This document shows, piece after piece, positions 22,436 through 30,832 of a stretch of DNA of 64,000 nucleotides; positions within the stretch are counted from its first letter, which is position 1, and every line of letters begins with the position of its first letter. A program made the position numbers and the translations under genes. This DNA is from Microbacterium sp. No. 7. Its GTDB lineage: Bacteria; Actinomycetota; Actinomycetes; Actinomycetales; Microbacteriaceae. The stretch spans positions 1,240,001 to 1,304,000 of the forward strand of contig NZ_CP012697.1 in the NCBI RefSeq assembly GCF_001314225.1. Reading direction: 5' to 3'. The notes under the pieces are model-generated. The model saw only the letters and a list, made by a program, of their open reading frames with translations, was not told where the DNA came from and made no database searches.

Positions 22436-23887
22436 ATGCCGTCAACCGCCACCGCCATCGACCACGTCGTCGCCGATCTCTCGCTCGCCGAGGCCGGTCG
22501 TCACCAGATCCGGCTCGCCGAGAACGAGATGCCGGGCCTCATGGCCCTGCGCGAGGAGTTCGGGGCGGCGCAGCCGCTCGCCGGCGCACGCATCGCGGGC
22601 TCGCTGCACATGACGGTGCAGACGGCCGTGCTCATCGAGACGCTCACGGCGCTCGGCGCCGAGGTGCGCTGGGCGAGCTGCAACATCTTCTCCACGCAGG
22701 ACGAGGCCGCCGCGGCGGTCGTCGTGGGCCCCACCGGAACCGTCGAGCAGCCCGCGGGCGTGCCGGTGTTCGCCTTCAAGGGCGAGACCCTCGAGGAGTA
22801 CTGGCAGCTCGCCGACCGCATCTTCGAGTGGCCGGGCTTCGACGGCCCGAACCTCATCCTCGATGACGGCGGCGACGCGACCCTCCTCGTGCACAAGGGC
22901 GTCGAGTTCGAGCGTGCGGGCGCCGTTCCGGATGCCGCCGACGGCGACTCCGCGGAACACCGCATCGTGCTCGACACGCTGCGCCGCAGCCTCGCGCGCG
23001 ACCCGCAGCGCTTCACCCGCATGGCGGCGGGCCTCGTCGGCGTCACGGAGGAGACCACGACGGGCGTGCACCGTCTCTACGAGCTGCACGCCGCGGGGCA
23101 GCTGCTGTTCCCCGCGATCAACGTGAACGACTCGGTGACCAAATCGAAGTTCGACAACAAGTACGGCATCCGTCACTCGCTGCCCGACGGCATCAACCGC
23201 GCCACCGACGTGCTGATGGGCGGCAAGGTCGCCTTCGTCGTCGGCTACGGCGACGTGGGCAAGGGCGCCGCCGAGGCCCTGCGCGGCCAGGGCGCGCGCG
23301 TCATCGTCGGCGAGATCGACCCGATCTGCGCGCTGCAGGCGGCGATGGACGGCTTCCAGGTGGCGCGCCTCGACGATGTCGTGGGCGAGGTCGACATCGT
23401 CATCACCGGCACGGGCAACAAGCAGGTCGTCACGCTCGACCACATGCTCGGCCTCAAGCACCTGGCGATCGTGGGCAACGTCGGCCACTTCGACAACGAG
23501 ATCGCGATGGCCGAGCTCGAGGCCCTTCCCGGCGTCGAGCGCGTGGAGATCAAGCCGCAGGTGCACGAGTGGCGTCTGCCGAACGGCCGCTCGATCCTCG
23601 TGCTCAGCGAGGGGCGTCTCATGAACCTCGGCAACGCGACGGGGCATCCGTCGTTCGTGATGAGCGCCTCGTTCACCAATCAGGTGCTCGCGCAGCTGGA
23701 GCTGTGGCAGCGCACGGCCGAGTACCCCCTGGGCGTGTACACGCTGCCGAAGGTCCTCGACGAGAAGGTCGCGCGCCTGCACCTGTCGGCCCTGGGCGTG
23801 CAGCTCACCGAGCTGACGCCCGAGCAGGCCGCCTACATCGGCGTTCCCGTCGAGGGGCCGTACAAGCTCGACCACTACCGGTACTGA
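22436..23887 (+). CDS. ahcY: Adenosylhomocysteinase
   Basis: NAD-dependent hydrolysis of S-adenosylhomocysteine to homocysteine and adenosine, closing the methyl cycle. 483 residues. [16 protein letters not shown], the NAD motif [22 protein letters not shown] and the C-terminal [10 protein letters not shown] are diagnostic; the C-terminal Lys/Tyr complete the partner NAD site. The ATG at 22436 lies 6 nt after GACAAT (22424-22429), which suggests leaderless transcription. An in-frame upstream extension overlaps DUF3499 and is not used. Confidence 0.98.
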   Translation: MPSTATAIDHVVADLSLAEAGRHQIRLAENEMPGLMALREEFGAAQPLAGARIAGSLHMTVQTAVLIETLTALGAEVRWASCNIFSTQDEAAAAVVVGPTGTVEQPAGVPVFAFKGETLEEYWQLADRIFEWPGFDGPNLILDDGGDATLLVHKGVEFERAGAVPDAADGDSAEHRIVLDTLRRSLARDPQRFTRMAAGLVGVTEETTTGVHRLYELHAAGQLLFPAINVNDSVTKSKFDNKYGIRHSLPDGINRATDVLMGGKVAFVVGYGDVGKGAAEALRGQGARVIVGEIDPICALQAAMDGFQVARLDDVVGEVDIVITGTGNKQVVTLDHMLGLKHLAIVGNVGHFDNEIAMAELEALPGVERVEIKPQVHEWRLPNGRSILVLSEGRLMNLGNATGHPSFVMSASFTNQVLAQLELWQRTAEYPLGVYTLPKVLDEKVARLHLSALGVQLTELTPEQAAYIGVPVEGPYKLDHYRY

Positions 23888-24034
23888 CACGGGGACGGCA
23901 TCGCGCGCCTGGGGTTCATGGCGGTGAATCCCGGTCGCTCGACGCGGGTATGAGCCGGCTGTGGCGACGGCCCGCGCCCAGGATCCGACGGGCCCGGACG
24001 CCCGGGGCCGTGCGGAGGTGACAGACTGGCGCGG

Positions 24035-24634
24035 ATGAGCGGCATCCGTCCCTTCCGTGCCGGCGACGAGCCGGCGATCGCGGAGATCTGCGTGCGCACC
24101 GCCGACGACGGCGGGGATGCCACGGGCCTTCTCGACGATGATGCGCTGTGGCCGGCGATGTTCGCGCTGCCGTACGCGGCCCGGCATCCCGACCTCGCGT
24201 TCGTCGCGGAGGTCGACGGGCGCGTCGTGGGATACGTCGTCGGCACCGACGACACGCGCCGGTTCGAGGAATGGTTCGCCGCCGAGTGGTGGCCGGCCGC
24301 CGGGACGCGGTGGCCGAGGGACGGCGCGGGGCGACAGGCGGAGCTGCTCGCCTACGCCGACGCGCGCGGGGGAGCGGGCCCGTACGCCGACGATCACCCC
24401 GCCCACCTGCACATCGACCTGCTGCCCGAGGCGCAGGGTCGCGGGCTCGGACGCCGGCTCATCGCGACGTTCGTCGATGCGCTGCGGCGTCGTGGCGTGC
24501 CGGGCGTGCACCTCGTCGCGTCAGCCGGCAACGCCGCCGCCGCACTGTTCTACCCCCGCGTCGGCTTCGCGCCGCTCCCGGCGCCCGACGGCGACCGCGC
24601 CTTCGGCCTGCGGCTGCACCAGAGAGTCCCTTGA
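24035..24634 (+). CDS. GNAT family N-acetyltransferase
   Basis: 199 residues with a complete GNAT fold: an N-terminal strand (IRPFRAGDEPAIAEICVRT), acetyl-CoA pyrophosphate loop LPEAQGRGLGRRLI near residue 135, and VGFAPLP close to the end. The long mid-region (WFAAEWWPAAG) and layout resemble O-GlcNAcase/NAT-like acetyltransferases. Substrate unknown. It stands alone, with a weak CAGACT box 7 nt before the ATG, and ends at the convergent gap with 22-bp inverted repeats. Confidence 0.88.
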   Translation: MSGIRPFRAGDEPAIAEICVRTADDGGDATGLLDDDALWPAMFALPYAARHPDLAFVAEVDGRVVGYVVGTDDTRRFEEWFAAEWWPAAGTRWPRDGAGRQAELLAYADARGGAGPYADDHPAHLHIDLLPEAQGRGLGRRLIATFVDALRRRGVPGVHLVASAGNAAAALFYPRVGFAPLPAPDGDRAFGLRLHQRVP

Positions 24635-24639
24635 GCCTT

Positions 24640-24786
24640 CAACCGCGGCGAAGTGCGGGTGCCGGGGCGTCACACCCGCGCTTTGCCGCGGTTGGATCCA
24701 GATGGGTCCAGATGCGCTTGCGCCAACCGCGGCGTTCTGTGGGTGTGGTCGGGCGCGAGTCGCATTTTGACGCGGTTGGATCCAGA
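24640..24786. repeat. 22-bp inverted units, duplicated pair
   Basis: Four 22-nt units built on CAACCGCGGC(G/A)AAG: direct at 24640-24661, inverted at 24673-24694, direct at 24724-24745, inverted (diverged) at 24757-24778. Each inverted unit is followed by GATCCAGA, so an inverted pair of about 63 nt has been duplicated with an 84-nt period. It lies between convergent gene ends, upstream of a separate perfect hairpin at 24872-24906. Confidence 0.85.
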
Positions 24787-24871
24787 GGTCCTCACGCCTC
24801 AGGCGCACGGGGAGGCGGCCACACGGGACCACGATCACGGGCGTGCAGCGCGGCGACGAACGCGGAGAGGA

Positions 24872-24906
24872 CTGAACGCTCGGGAGTGTCACTCCCGAGC
24901 GTTCAG
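24872..24906. terminator. Perfect hairpin, probable bidirectional terminator
   Basis: CTGAACGCTCGGGAGTG is followed after one base by its exact reverse complement (17-bp arms; in practice a 15-bp stem with a 5-nt loop). It covers the stop codon of the minus-strand lipoprotein gene (24903-24905) and faces the acetyltransferase gene, so it can stop transcription from both sides. Confidence 0.75.
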
Positions 24907-25805
24907 CCGTGCGTGGCGATGATCTCGTCGGCTTTCTGAAGGATCTCGGTCTGCTTCTCCAATGACGCGTTCAGCGCCGCCTGGTTCTCGGCGATCAGAG
25001 CGGCCTGATACTGCGCCTCGACAGAGCTGACCCTCTCGATCAGCCGCGTCTTCTGTTTGCAGGTGACGTCGATGACCGCGACGCGGATCTGCGCCTCGAG
25101 CTCTTCCGGCACATCAGCGGGTCCCAGCGCTCCTGGTTCCTCGCTCGGCGTCAGGCCGTTCTCCACAAGACACGTGGCCCACTCATCAAAGGCCTCACCA
25201 TACCTCTTGTCCTCTTGAGCGAGAAGATATGCCTGGTAGTCGAGATCGGTGGGAAGGAAAAGTGCGCGATCGTCATCTTCGCTCAGCCAGGACCCGCGCC
25301 CGATCCACGGCAGTCGTTCGTGCGACAACCACTCCATGCACTCTGCATGGGCCTGATCGACGGCCTCGTCAGCGTCCGCGTACGCGGCTTTCCCGGCGGC
25401 TTCCATCTCCGTCTGGATTTCTATCCATTCGGTGGGCATGCCATACCCGTACTGTGCGGCATCGGTGAGGTTCCAGATCCCGTAGCGGCGGTCATCTTTC
25501 GCGAGATACACCGACGGGGGAACATCGTGGGAGAAGTACGTGTGACCCTTGTCTGCCATACACGTCCTCATCTGCAAGGTGGTGACGCGATCGATCTTGT
25601 CAAGATCTTCGATGGACATCATGTATCGGTCGATCGGAAAGACGAAACGAGATTCCGCTTCGATCAGTTCCGCCTTCGCGCCCAAATAGGGGGCGATGTC
25701 AACCTGCGGAAGCTGGGACTCTTCGCTCGACGGCGTCGTTCCCGCTGAGCAAGCAGTCAAGGCCAGAAGGATCGCTGACCCGGTCAGGGCGCATAGCGAG
25801 CGCAT
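24903..25805 (-). CDS. Putative lipoprotein, function unknown
   Basis: 300 residues. A type II signal peptide ends in the lipobox LTAC with Cys19. The mature protein is acidic and mainly alpha-helical, with paired cysteines (TCMADKGHTYF, ECMEWL, TCLVENG, TCKQK) and a coiled-coil-like C-terminus (about 245-300, QAALIAENQAALNASLEKQ). No known domain was recognised. It starts 3 nt after the stop of the I36-like gene, so the two form an operon. Base composition is clearly less GC-rich than the neighbours, suggesting transfer. Confidence 0.75.
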   Translation of the reverse strand: MRSLCALTGSAILLALTACSAGTTPSSEESQLPQVDIAPYLGAKAELIEAESRFVFPIDRYMMSIEDLDKIDRVTTLQMRTCMADKGHTYFSHDVPPSVYLAKDDRRYGIWNLTDAAQYGYGMPTEWIEIQTEMEAAGKAAYADADEAVDQAHAECMEWLSHERLPWIGRGSWLSEDDDRALFLPTDLDYQAYLLAQEDKRYGEAFDEWATCLVENGLTPSEEPGALGPADVPEELEAQIRVAVIDVTCKQKTRLIERVSSVEAQYQAALIAENQAALNASLEKQTEILQKADEIIATHG

Positions 25806-25808
25806 GCC

Positions 25809-26192
25809 TTACCTGAACGAGGAGATCTTGTCGTTCCAGTTTTCGTTGCTGGACATGGATAGTTTGCGGAGATCGGGAGTCTGAGACTCGCGCCAGATCT
25901 TCAAGGCGTAGCCCTTGTAGTCGGCATGCTGGTAAGCATGCCTCGATGTTCCTGATCTGTTTCCTGTGCTGGAGGCCTTGTCGTTGAACCTCAGCCAAGA
26001 CAGGTTCGGCGCTTGTGTGCCGTCGACCAGACCTCCGCCGTAGTTGATGTGCTCGAACAGACAGATCTTCTCAGGGCGGCAGTCGTAGTAGCCCGCGAAG
26101 GCGGGAGCCGCCGTTCCGGTGACCAGCACGGCGCTCGCGACGAGGGCGCCGACCCCGGCGGACAGGCGACGGACGATGGTGTTCTTGCTCAT
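25809..26192 (-). CDS. Secreted peptidase-inhibitor I36 / beta-gamma-crystallin-like protein
   Basis: 127 residues with a Sec signal peptide (SKNTIVRRLSAGVGALV...AAPAFA, cleavage near residue 33). The mature part has crystallin/I36-type strands: CRPEKICLFEHINYGGG, HADYKGYALKIW and NDKISSF. Related extracellular proteins are Streptomyces metalloproteinase inhibitors, but inhibition here is an inference. The ATG at 26192 is chosen because the signal peptide begins there; the longer in-frame reading has no such logic. Co-transcribed with the downstream lipoprotein, and compositionally unlike the flanks. Confidence 0.72.
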   Translation of the reverse strand: MSKNTIVRRLSAGVGALVASAVLVTGTAAPAFAGYYDCRPEKICLFEHINYGGGLVDGTQAPNLSWLRFNDKASSTGNRSGTSRHAYQHADYKGYALKIWRESQTPDLRKLSMSSNENWNDKISSFR

Positions 26193-26268
26193 GTGCCGAC
26201 TCGCTTTCGTGATGCCAGAGAGCGCTCGTGTCCCCCCGACACCCTGTCGGCACAGCCCCCCGGCGAAT

Positions 26269-26282
26269 GTCACTTTAGTGAC
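26269..26282. promoter_or_regulatory. Palindrome upstream of the I36-like gene
   Basis: GTCACTTTAGTGAC has 6-bp perfect arms and sits 77 nt upstream of the I36-like start codon in an AT-richer stretch that must hold the promoter of this two-gene operon. It is a candidate operator; no regulator gene lies next to it. Confidence 0.35.
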
Positions 26283-26356
26283 CCACGAGCGGAAGATGCA
26301 AACTAAAGATGGCCTCCTTGATATGGCTGTTCGCGACACGTCCGGCAGGCCGCCCG

Positions 26357-28066
26357 TCACACGACGCGGCCGCCGGCGAGGCGCACGGTGCGGTCGACGA
26401 GCGGGACGGCGACGTGCGAGATGACGACGAGCGCCTGGTCACCTGAGACCGCGGCGAGCATGTCGCGCAGCAGCGCGTCGGATGCCGCGGGGTCGACGCC
26501 CGCGGTCGGCTCGTCGAGCACGAGCACGTCGAACCCGTGCAGCAGGGCGCGTGCGAGGGCGATGCGCTGCGCCTGGCCGCCCGACACGAGCGCGCCGCGC
26601 TCGCCGACCCGGGCATCGAGGCCGCCGCGCTCGCGCAGCCAGTCGCCGAGCCCCACGCGCACCAGCACGGCCTCCAGCTCGTCGTCGCCGGCCGTGTCGC
26701 GGGCGAAGAGCAGGTTCTGCCGGATGTCCTCGTCGAACAGCATGGGTGACTGCTCGACGAGCCCCACCGTGCGCCGCACGTCGTCGGGGGAGAGCGTGTC
26801 GACGTCGACGCCGCCGATCGTGTACGTGCCGTCGGCCGCGAGGAAGCGCACCAGCACGTGCGCGAGCGTCGTCTTGCCGGCGCCGCTGGAACCCACCACG
26901 AGCACGCGCTCGCCGGGCCGCACGTCGAGGTCGACGCCCGTGAGCGACGGCTCGGCGGCGCCCGGCCAGCGCGCCGTGATCCCGCGCAGGCGCACGCCGT
27001 CGCCGAGCGCGGGGCCGACACCGGTCCCCGGCGTCTCCTCGACGAGTCCGGCCGGGTCGGAGGGGGTCGCCGTCGCGACGCGTTCCGCGGCGGCCCGCAC
27101 CTGGCGCCACGCGCTCGCCGCGAGCGGGACGGCGGCGAACACCTCGAACGTCGCCATCGGCACGAGCACGGCGACGGCGAGCCAGGGGCCCGTCAGGGCG
27201 CCGGACGCGACGGCCGGCGCCCCCGCGAGGATCGCGAGCACCGATGCGGCGCCGGCGAGCAGGGAGACGATCGCGGTCGTCGCCGCCTGCGCGCTCGCGC
27301 GCCGCACGACGGCCCGCCGCAGCTGCGCGTCGGCCGCGCGGATGCGCGCACGGCTGGATCCCTCGGCACCGCACGCGAGCAGCACGTCGAGGCTGGAGAG
27401 GTGGTCGAGCACGGCATCCGCGAGTCGCCCGCGGAGCGGCGCGATCGACCGTTCGGCGCGCGCGCCCGCCGCCCAGCCCCACACGGTCGCGACGACGGCC
27501 GCCGCGACGAGGCACGCCAGCAGGCCGAGCGCGGCGGGCCACCACACGAACGCCACGAGCACGACGGCGCCGAGCGCGACGGCGGTCGACGACGCGAGGG
27601 GGAGCGCGACGCGCAGGGGCAGGTTCTGCAGCTCGTCCACGTCGTCGACGAGGCTGCCGAGCGCCGACCCGCGCGACGTGCGGGCGAGCCCGTCGGGGGC
27701 GTAGGGGATGAGCCGCCGCACCAGGTCGGTGCGCGTCGCGGCGAGCTGCCGCAGCGCCGCGTCGTGGCTCGCGAGCCGCTCGGTGTAGCGGAACACGGCG
27801 CGCGACAGCGCGAACGCGCGCACGCCCACGACGGCCGCCGTGATGTACATGACGTGCGGCTGCTCGCTCGCGCGCACGATGAGCCAGGCGCTGCACGCGA
27901 GGAGGGCCACCGCCGAGGCCTCGGACAGGAAGCCCGACGCGGCGCCGGGCCAGAACCGGCGGGCCGACGGCATCGCCGCGCGGAGCACCTGAGCAGCGAG
28001 CACCTGAGCGGCGAGCACAGGACCGGCGGGCGCGCGGCGGGCCGGGACGCCGGAGGGTGCCGTCAT
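26357..28066 (-). CDS. cydC: Cysteine/glutathione ABC exporter, CydC subunit
   Basis: Half-transporter that with CydD exports thiols needed for cytochrome bd assembly. 569 residues: six-TM domain (about 30-320) then an ATPase with Walker A VGSSGAGKTTL, signature VSGGQAQRIALARAL, Walker B VLVLDEPTAGVD and ISHVAVP. The ATG at 28066 overlaps the cydD stop by four bases. The N-terminus contains a LAAQV/LAAQV duplication from a 15-nt DNA repeat. Last gene of the cydA-B-D-C run. Confidence 0.93.
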   Translation of the reverse strand: MTAPSGVPARRAPAGPVLAAQVLAAQVLRAAMPSARRFWPGAASGFLSEASAVALLACSAWLIVRASEQPHVMYITAAVVGVRAFALSRAVFRYTERLASHDAALRQLAATRTDLVRRLIPYAPDGLARTSRGSALGSLVDDVDELQNLPLRVALPLASSTAVALGAVVLVAFVWWPAALGLLACLVAAAVVATVWGWAAGARAERSIAPLRGRLADAVLDHLSSLDVLLACGAEGSSRARIRAADAQLRRAVVRRASAQAATTAIVSLLAGAASVLAILAGAPAVASGALTGPWLAVAVLVPMATFEVFAAVPLAASAWRQVRAAAERVATATPSDPAGLVEETPGTGVGPALGDGVRLRGITARWPGAAEPSLTGVDLDVRPGERVLVVGSSGAGKTTLAHVLVRFLAADGTYTIGGVDVDTLSPDDVRRTVGLVEQSPMLFDEDIRQNLLFARDTAGDDELEAVLVRVGLGDWLRERGGLDARVGERGALVSGGQAQRIALARALLHGFDVLVLDEPTAGVDPAASDALLRDMLAAVSGDQALVVISHVAVPLVDRTVRLAGGRVV

Positions 28067-29718
28067 GCCGCCACCTCCGCGGTCTCGAGCCGCACGACGG
28101 CGTCGGCGATCGTCCGCGCGGACGTGCGGTGCGACACGAGCAGCACGCACGCGCCGGCATCGGCGACCTCGCGCACGGCGCGCCACAGTCCCGCCTCGGT
28201 GTCGGTGTCGAGGGCGGCGCTCGGCTCGTCGAGGGCGACGACGGGCGCGAGCCCGCGCAGATGGCGGTACAGCGCCCGTGCGACGGCGACGCGCTGCGCC
28301 TGGCCTCCCGACAGCCCGGCGCCGACCGCGCCGAGGACCCGTGAGGGATCGAGCGCGCCGGCCTGCGCGAGCTCCAGCGCGCGCGTCACGAGCGCCTCGT
28401 CGCGCTCCCCGTCGCCGAGCGCGACGTTGTCGGCGACGGTGCCGGACACGAGGCCCGGCTGCTGGCCCGCCCAGCCGAGCCACGTCGACGGGTCGAGGGT
28501 CGTGGCATCCGCGCCGGCGAACGTCGCCGAGCCCGTGCACGCCGCGGCACCGCGCAGGGCGGCGAGCACGCTCGACTTGCCCGCGCCGCTCGGCCCCTCC
28601 AGGAGCGTCACGCTGCCCGGGATCGCGGTGAACGAGACCGGCGCCAGCAGCCGTTCGCCGCGCTGCACGCGCAGGTCGCGCACCACGAGCGCGTCGTCCC
28701 CCGCCCGCCCGCTCGCCTCGTGCCGCGCGGGCTCGGCGGCACCGCGCGCGGCGTCGAGCACCGCGAACACGTCGTCGGTCGCGGCGACGCCCTCCGCGGC
28801 GGCGTGGAACTGCACGCCCACCTGGCGCAGCGGCAGGTACGCCTCGGGCGCCAGCAGCAGCACGAAGAGGCCGACGAACAGCGCGAGCGATCCGTCGATG
28901 AGGCGGAAGCCGATCGTCACGGCGACGATCGCGACCGAGATGGATGCCAGCAGCTCGAGGGCGAACCCGGAGAGGAAGGACACGCGCAGCACGCGCATCG
29001 TCTCGCGCCGGTAGGTCGTCGTGACGCGCTCGATGGATGCCGCGGCCCGGTGCTGCCGGCCGAAGATCTTGAGCGTCGACAGTCCCCGCACGGTGTCGGA
29101 GAACCGGGCGGCGAGCTGGCCGAGGGTGCGCCACTGCCGCTGCTGCACCGTGCGCGTCGCGAGCCCGATCAGCACCATGAAGACGGGGATGAGCGGGATC
29201 GTCAGCAGCACCGTGAGGCCGGAGATCCAGTCGTGCCCCCACATGACCGCGATGAGGATCGGCGTCGCGATCGCCGTCTGCACGAGCTGCGGCAGGTACC
29301 GGCCGAAGTACGCGTCGAGGGCCTCGAGCCCGCGCCCGGCGGTGATCGCGAGCCGCGCGGTGTTGCGCGCGGCGAGCCAGGCGGGACCGAGCCGGCCGAC
29401 GGCCGCGACGAGCTCGTCGCGCAGCTGCGCCTCGACGCGCGCGGCGGCACGCGCGGCGAGCGCCTCGCGCGCCCACACGAGCAGGGCGCGCACCGCGATG
29501 ACGGCGACGAGCGCGACGACGGTGCCGGTCACGTCGGCGCCGTCGACGGCATCCACGATCGCGCGCGTCACCAGCCACGAGAAGGCGATCACGACACCGG
29601 TCTGCAGCAGGCCCACGACGGCGAGCTGCACGAAGAACGCGCGGGATGCCGTCGCGTACCGCAGCAGCCGGGGGTCGACGGGGCGCATGCGCTCCCGCCT
29701 GCCCTCGACCCGTGTCAT
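28063..29718 (-). CDS. cydD: Cysteine/glutathione ABC exporter, CydD subunit
   Basis: 551 residues: TM domain (about 20-300), then an ATPase with Walker A GPSGAGKSSVLAAL, signature LSGGQAQRVAVARAL, Walker B VVALDEPSAALD and LVSHR. Cytochrome bd oxidase needs CydDC for haem insertion and redox balance of the outer membrane face. The start at 29718 gives a basic extension before MRPVDPRLLRYA; the internal ATG at 29688 is a realistic alternative. It is 70 nt downstream of cydB. Confidence 0.93.
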   Translation of the reverse strand: MTRVEGRRERMRPVDPRLLRYATASRAFFVQLAVVGLLQTGVVIAFSWLVTRAIVDAVDGADVTGTVVALVAVIAVRALLVWAREALAARAAARVEAQLRDELVAAVGRLGPAWLAARNTARLAITAGRGLEALDAYFGRYLPQLVQTAIATPILIAVMWGHDWISGLTVLLTIPLIPVFMVLIGLATRTVQQRQWRTLGQLAARFSDTVRGLSTLKIFGRQHRAAASIERVTTTYRRETMRVLRVSFLSGFALELLASISVAIVAVTIGFRLIDGSLALFVGLFVLLLAPEAYLPLRQVGVQFHAAAEGVAATDDVFAVLDAARGAAEPARHEASGRAGDDALVVRDLRVQRGERLLAPVSFTAIPGSVTLLEGPSGAGKSSVLAALRGAAACTGSATFAGADATTLDPSTWLGWAGQQPGLVSGTVADNVALGDGERDEALVTRALELAQAGALDPSRVLGAVGAGLSGGQAQRVAVARALYRHLRGLAPVVALDEPSAALDTDTEAGLWRAVREVADAGACVLLVSHRTSARTIADAVVRLETAEVAA

Positions 29719-29788
29719 CCTTCGATCCTGCCAGCTTCCGATCCCGCGCCCGTCCGGGCGGTGGACGTGTCGCCCGCGGCCGTCCGCA

Positions 29789-30823
29789 TCAGTGCGCGGG
29801 GGCGGCCTCGGCCTCCTCGATGCGCGAACGGGTGACGCGCTTGCGGAACACCCAGTAGGTCCACGCCTGGTAGGCCAGCACGAGCGGCAGGAACACGAGC
29901 GCCGCCCAGCTCATGATCTCCAGCGTCATGGCGGTGCTCGACGCGTTCTCGATCGTGAGGCTGCCCGCGGGGTCGGTCGACGAGGGCATGACGTAGGGGA
30001 ACAGCGCGAGCCACAGGGTCAGCACCGCGAACATGATGGTGACCGTCCCCGTCGCGAAGGCCCAGCCGTCCTTGAGCGTCCAGTTGAAGACGATCGAGCA
30101 GATGAGCATGACCGCGGCGACGGCGCCGCACGCGATCACGGCCCACAGCAGCGGCGCCTCGCGGCCCGCCGCGATGGCGATCGTCCACACGACCGTGCCC
30201 GCGGCGAACACGACGGCGGCGACGCCCACCTTGCGGGCGAGCGCGTGCGCGTCGGCCTTCACCTGCCCGTCGGTCTTGAGGGCGAGGAAGAAGATGCCGT
30301 GCAGCCAGAACAGCAGCAGCGTCGTGACGCCGACCCACAGGCCGTAGGGGTTGAGCAGCGTGAGCAGCGAGCCCGTGAAGTTGTGGTCGGCGTCGAGCGG
30401 CACGCCCTGCACGATGTTGCCGACGGCGACGCCCCACAGCAGCGCGGGCAGCACCGAGCCGATGAAGATCATCCGGTCGAAGCCGCGCTTCCAGCGCATC
30501 GAGTCGCGCTGGTGCCGGTACTCGAACGAGACGCCGCGCAGGATGAGCGCGAGCAGGATGAGCAGCAGGGCCAGGTAGAAGCCGCTGAACAGCGTGGCGT
30601 ACCACTCGGGGAAGGCGGCGAACAGGCACGCGCCGGCGACGATGACCCACGTCTCGTTGAGGTCCCAGACCGGGCCGATCGTGTTGATGATCTGCCGGCG
30701 CGAGACCTCGTCCTTGCCGAGGAAGGGGAGCGAGATGCCGACGCCGAAATCGAATCCGTCGAGCACGAAGTAGCCGACGAAGAGCACTCCGACGATGAAG
30801 AACCAGAGGTAGGCGAGATCCAT
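29789..30823 (-). CDS. cydB: Cytochrome bd ubiquinol/menaquinol oxidase subunit II
   Basis: 344 residues with eight to nine TM helices; the N-terminal FFIVGVLFVGYFVLDGFDFGVG and NETWVIVAGACLFAAFPEWYA are family signatures. It pairs with CydA in the oxygen-scavenging terminal oxidase. Only 9 nt separate it from cydA. The C-terminus is soluble and Glu/Ala rich. Confidence 0.97.
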   Translation of the reverse strand: MDLAYLWFFIVGVLFVGYFVLDGFDFGVGISLPFLGKDEVSRRQIINTIGPVWDLNETWVIVAGACLFAAFPEWYATLFSGFYLALLLILLALILRGVSFEYRHQRDSMRWKRGFDRMIFIGSVLPALLWGVAVGNIVQGVPLDADHNFTGSLLTLLNPYGLWVGVTTLLLFWLHGIFFLALKTDGQVKADAHALARKVGVAAVVFAAGTVVWTIAIAAGREAPLLWAVIACGAVAAVMLICSIVFNWTLKDGWAFATGTVTIMFAVLTLWLALFPYVMPSSTDPAGSLTIENASSTAMTLEIMSWAALVFLPLVLAYQAWTYWVFRKRVTRSRIEEAEAAPAH

Positions 30824-30832
30824 GACGTGCTC

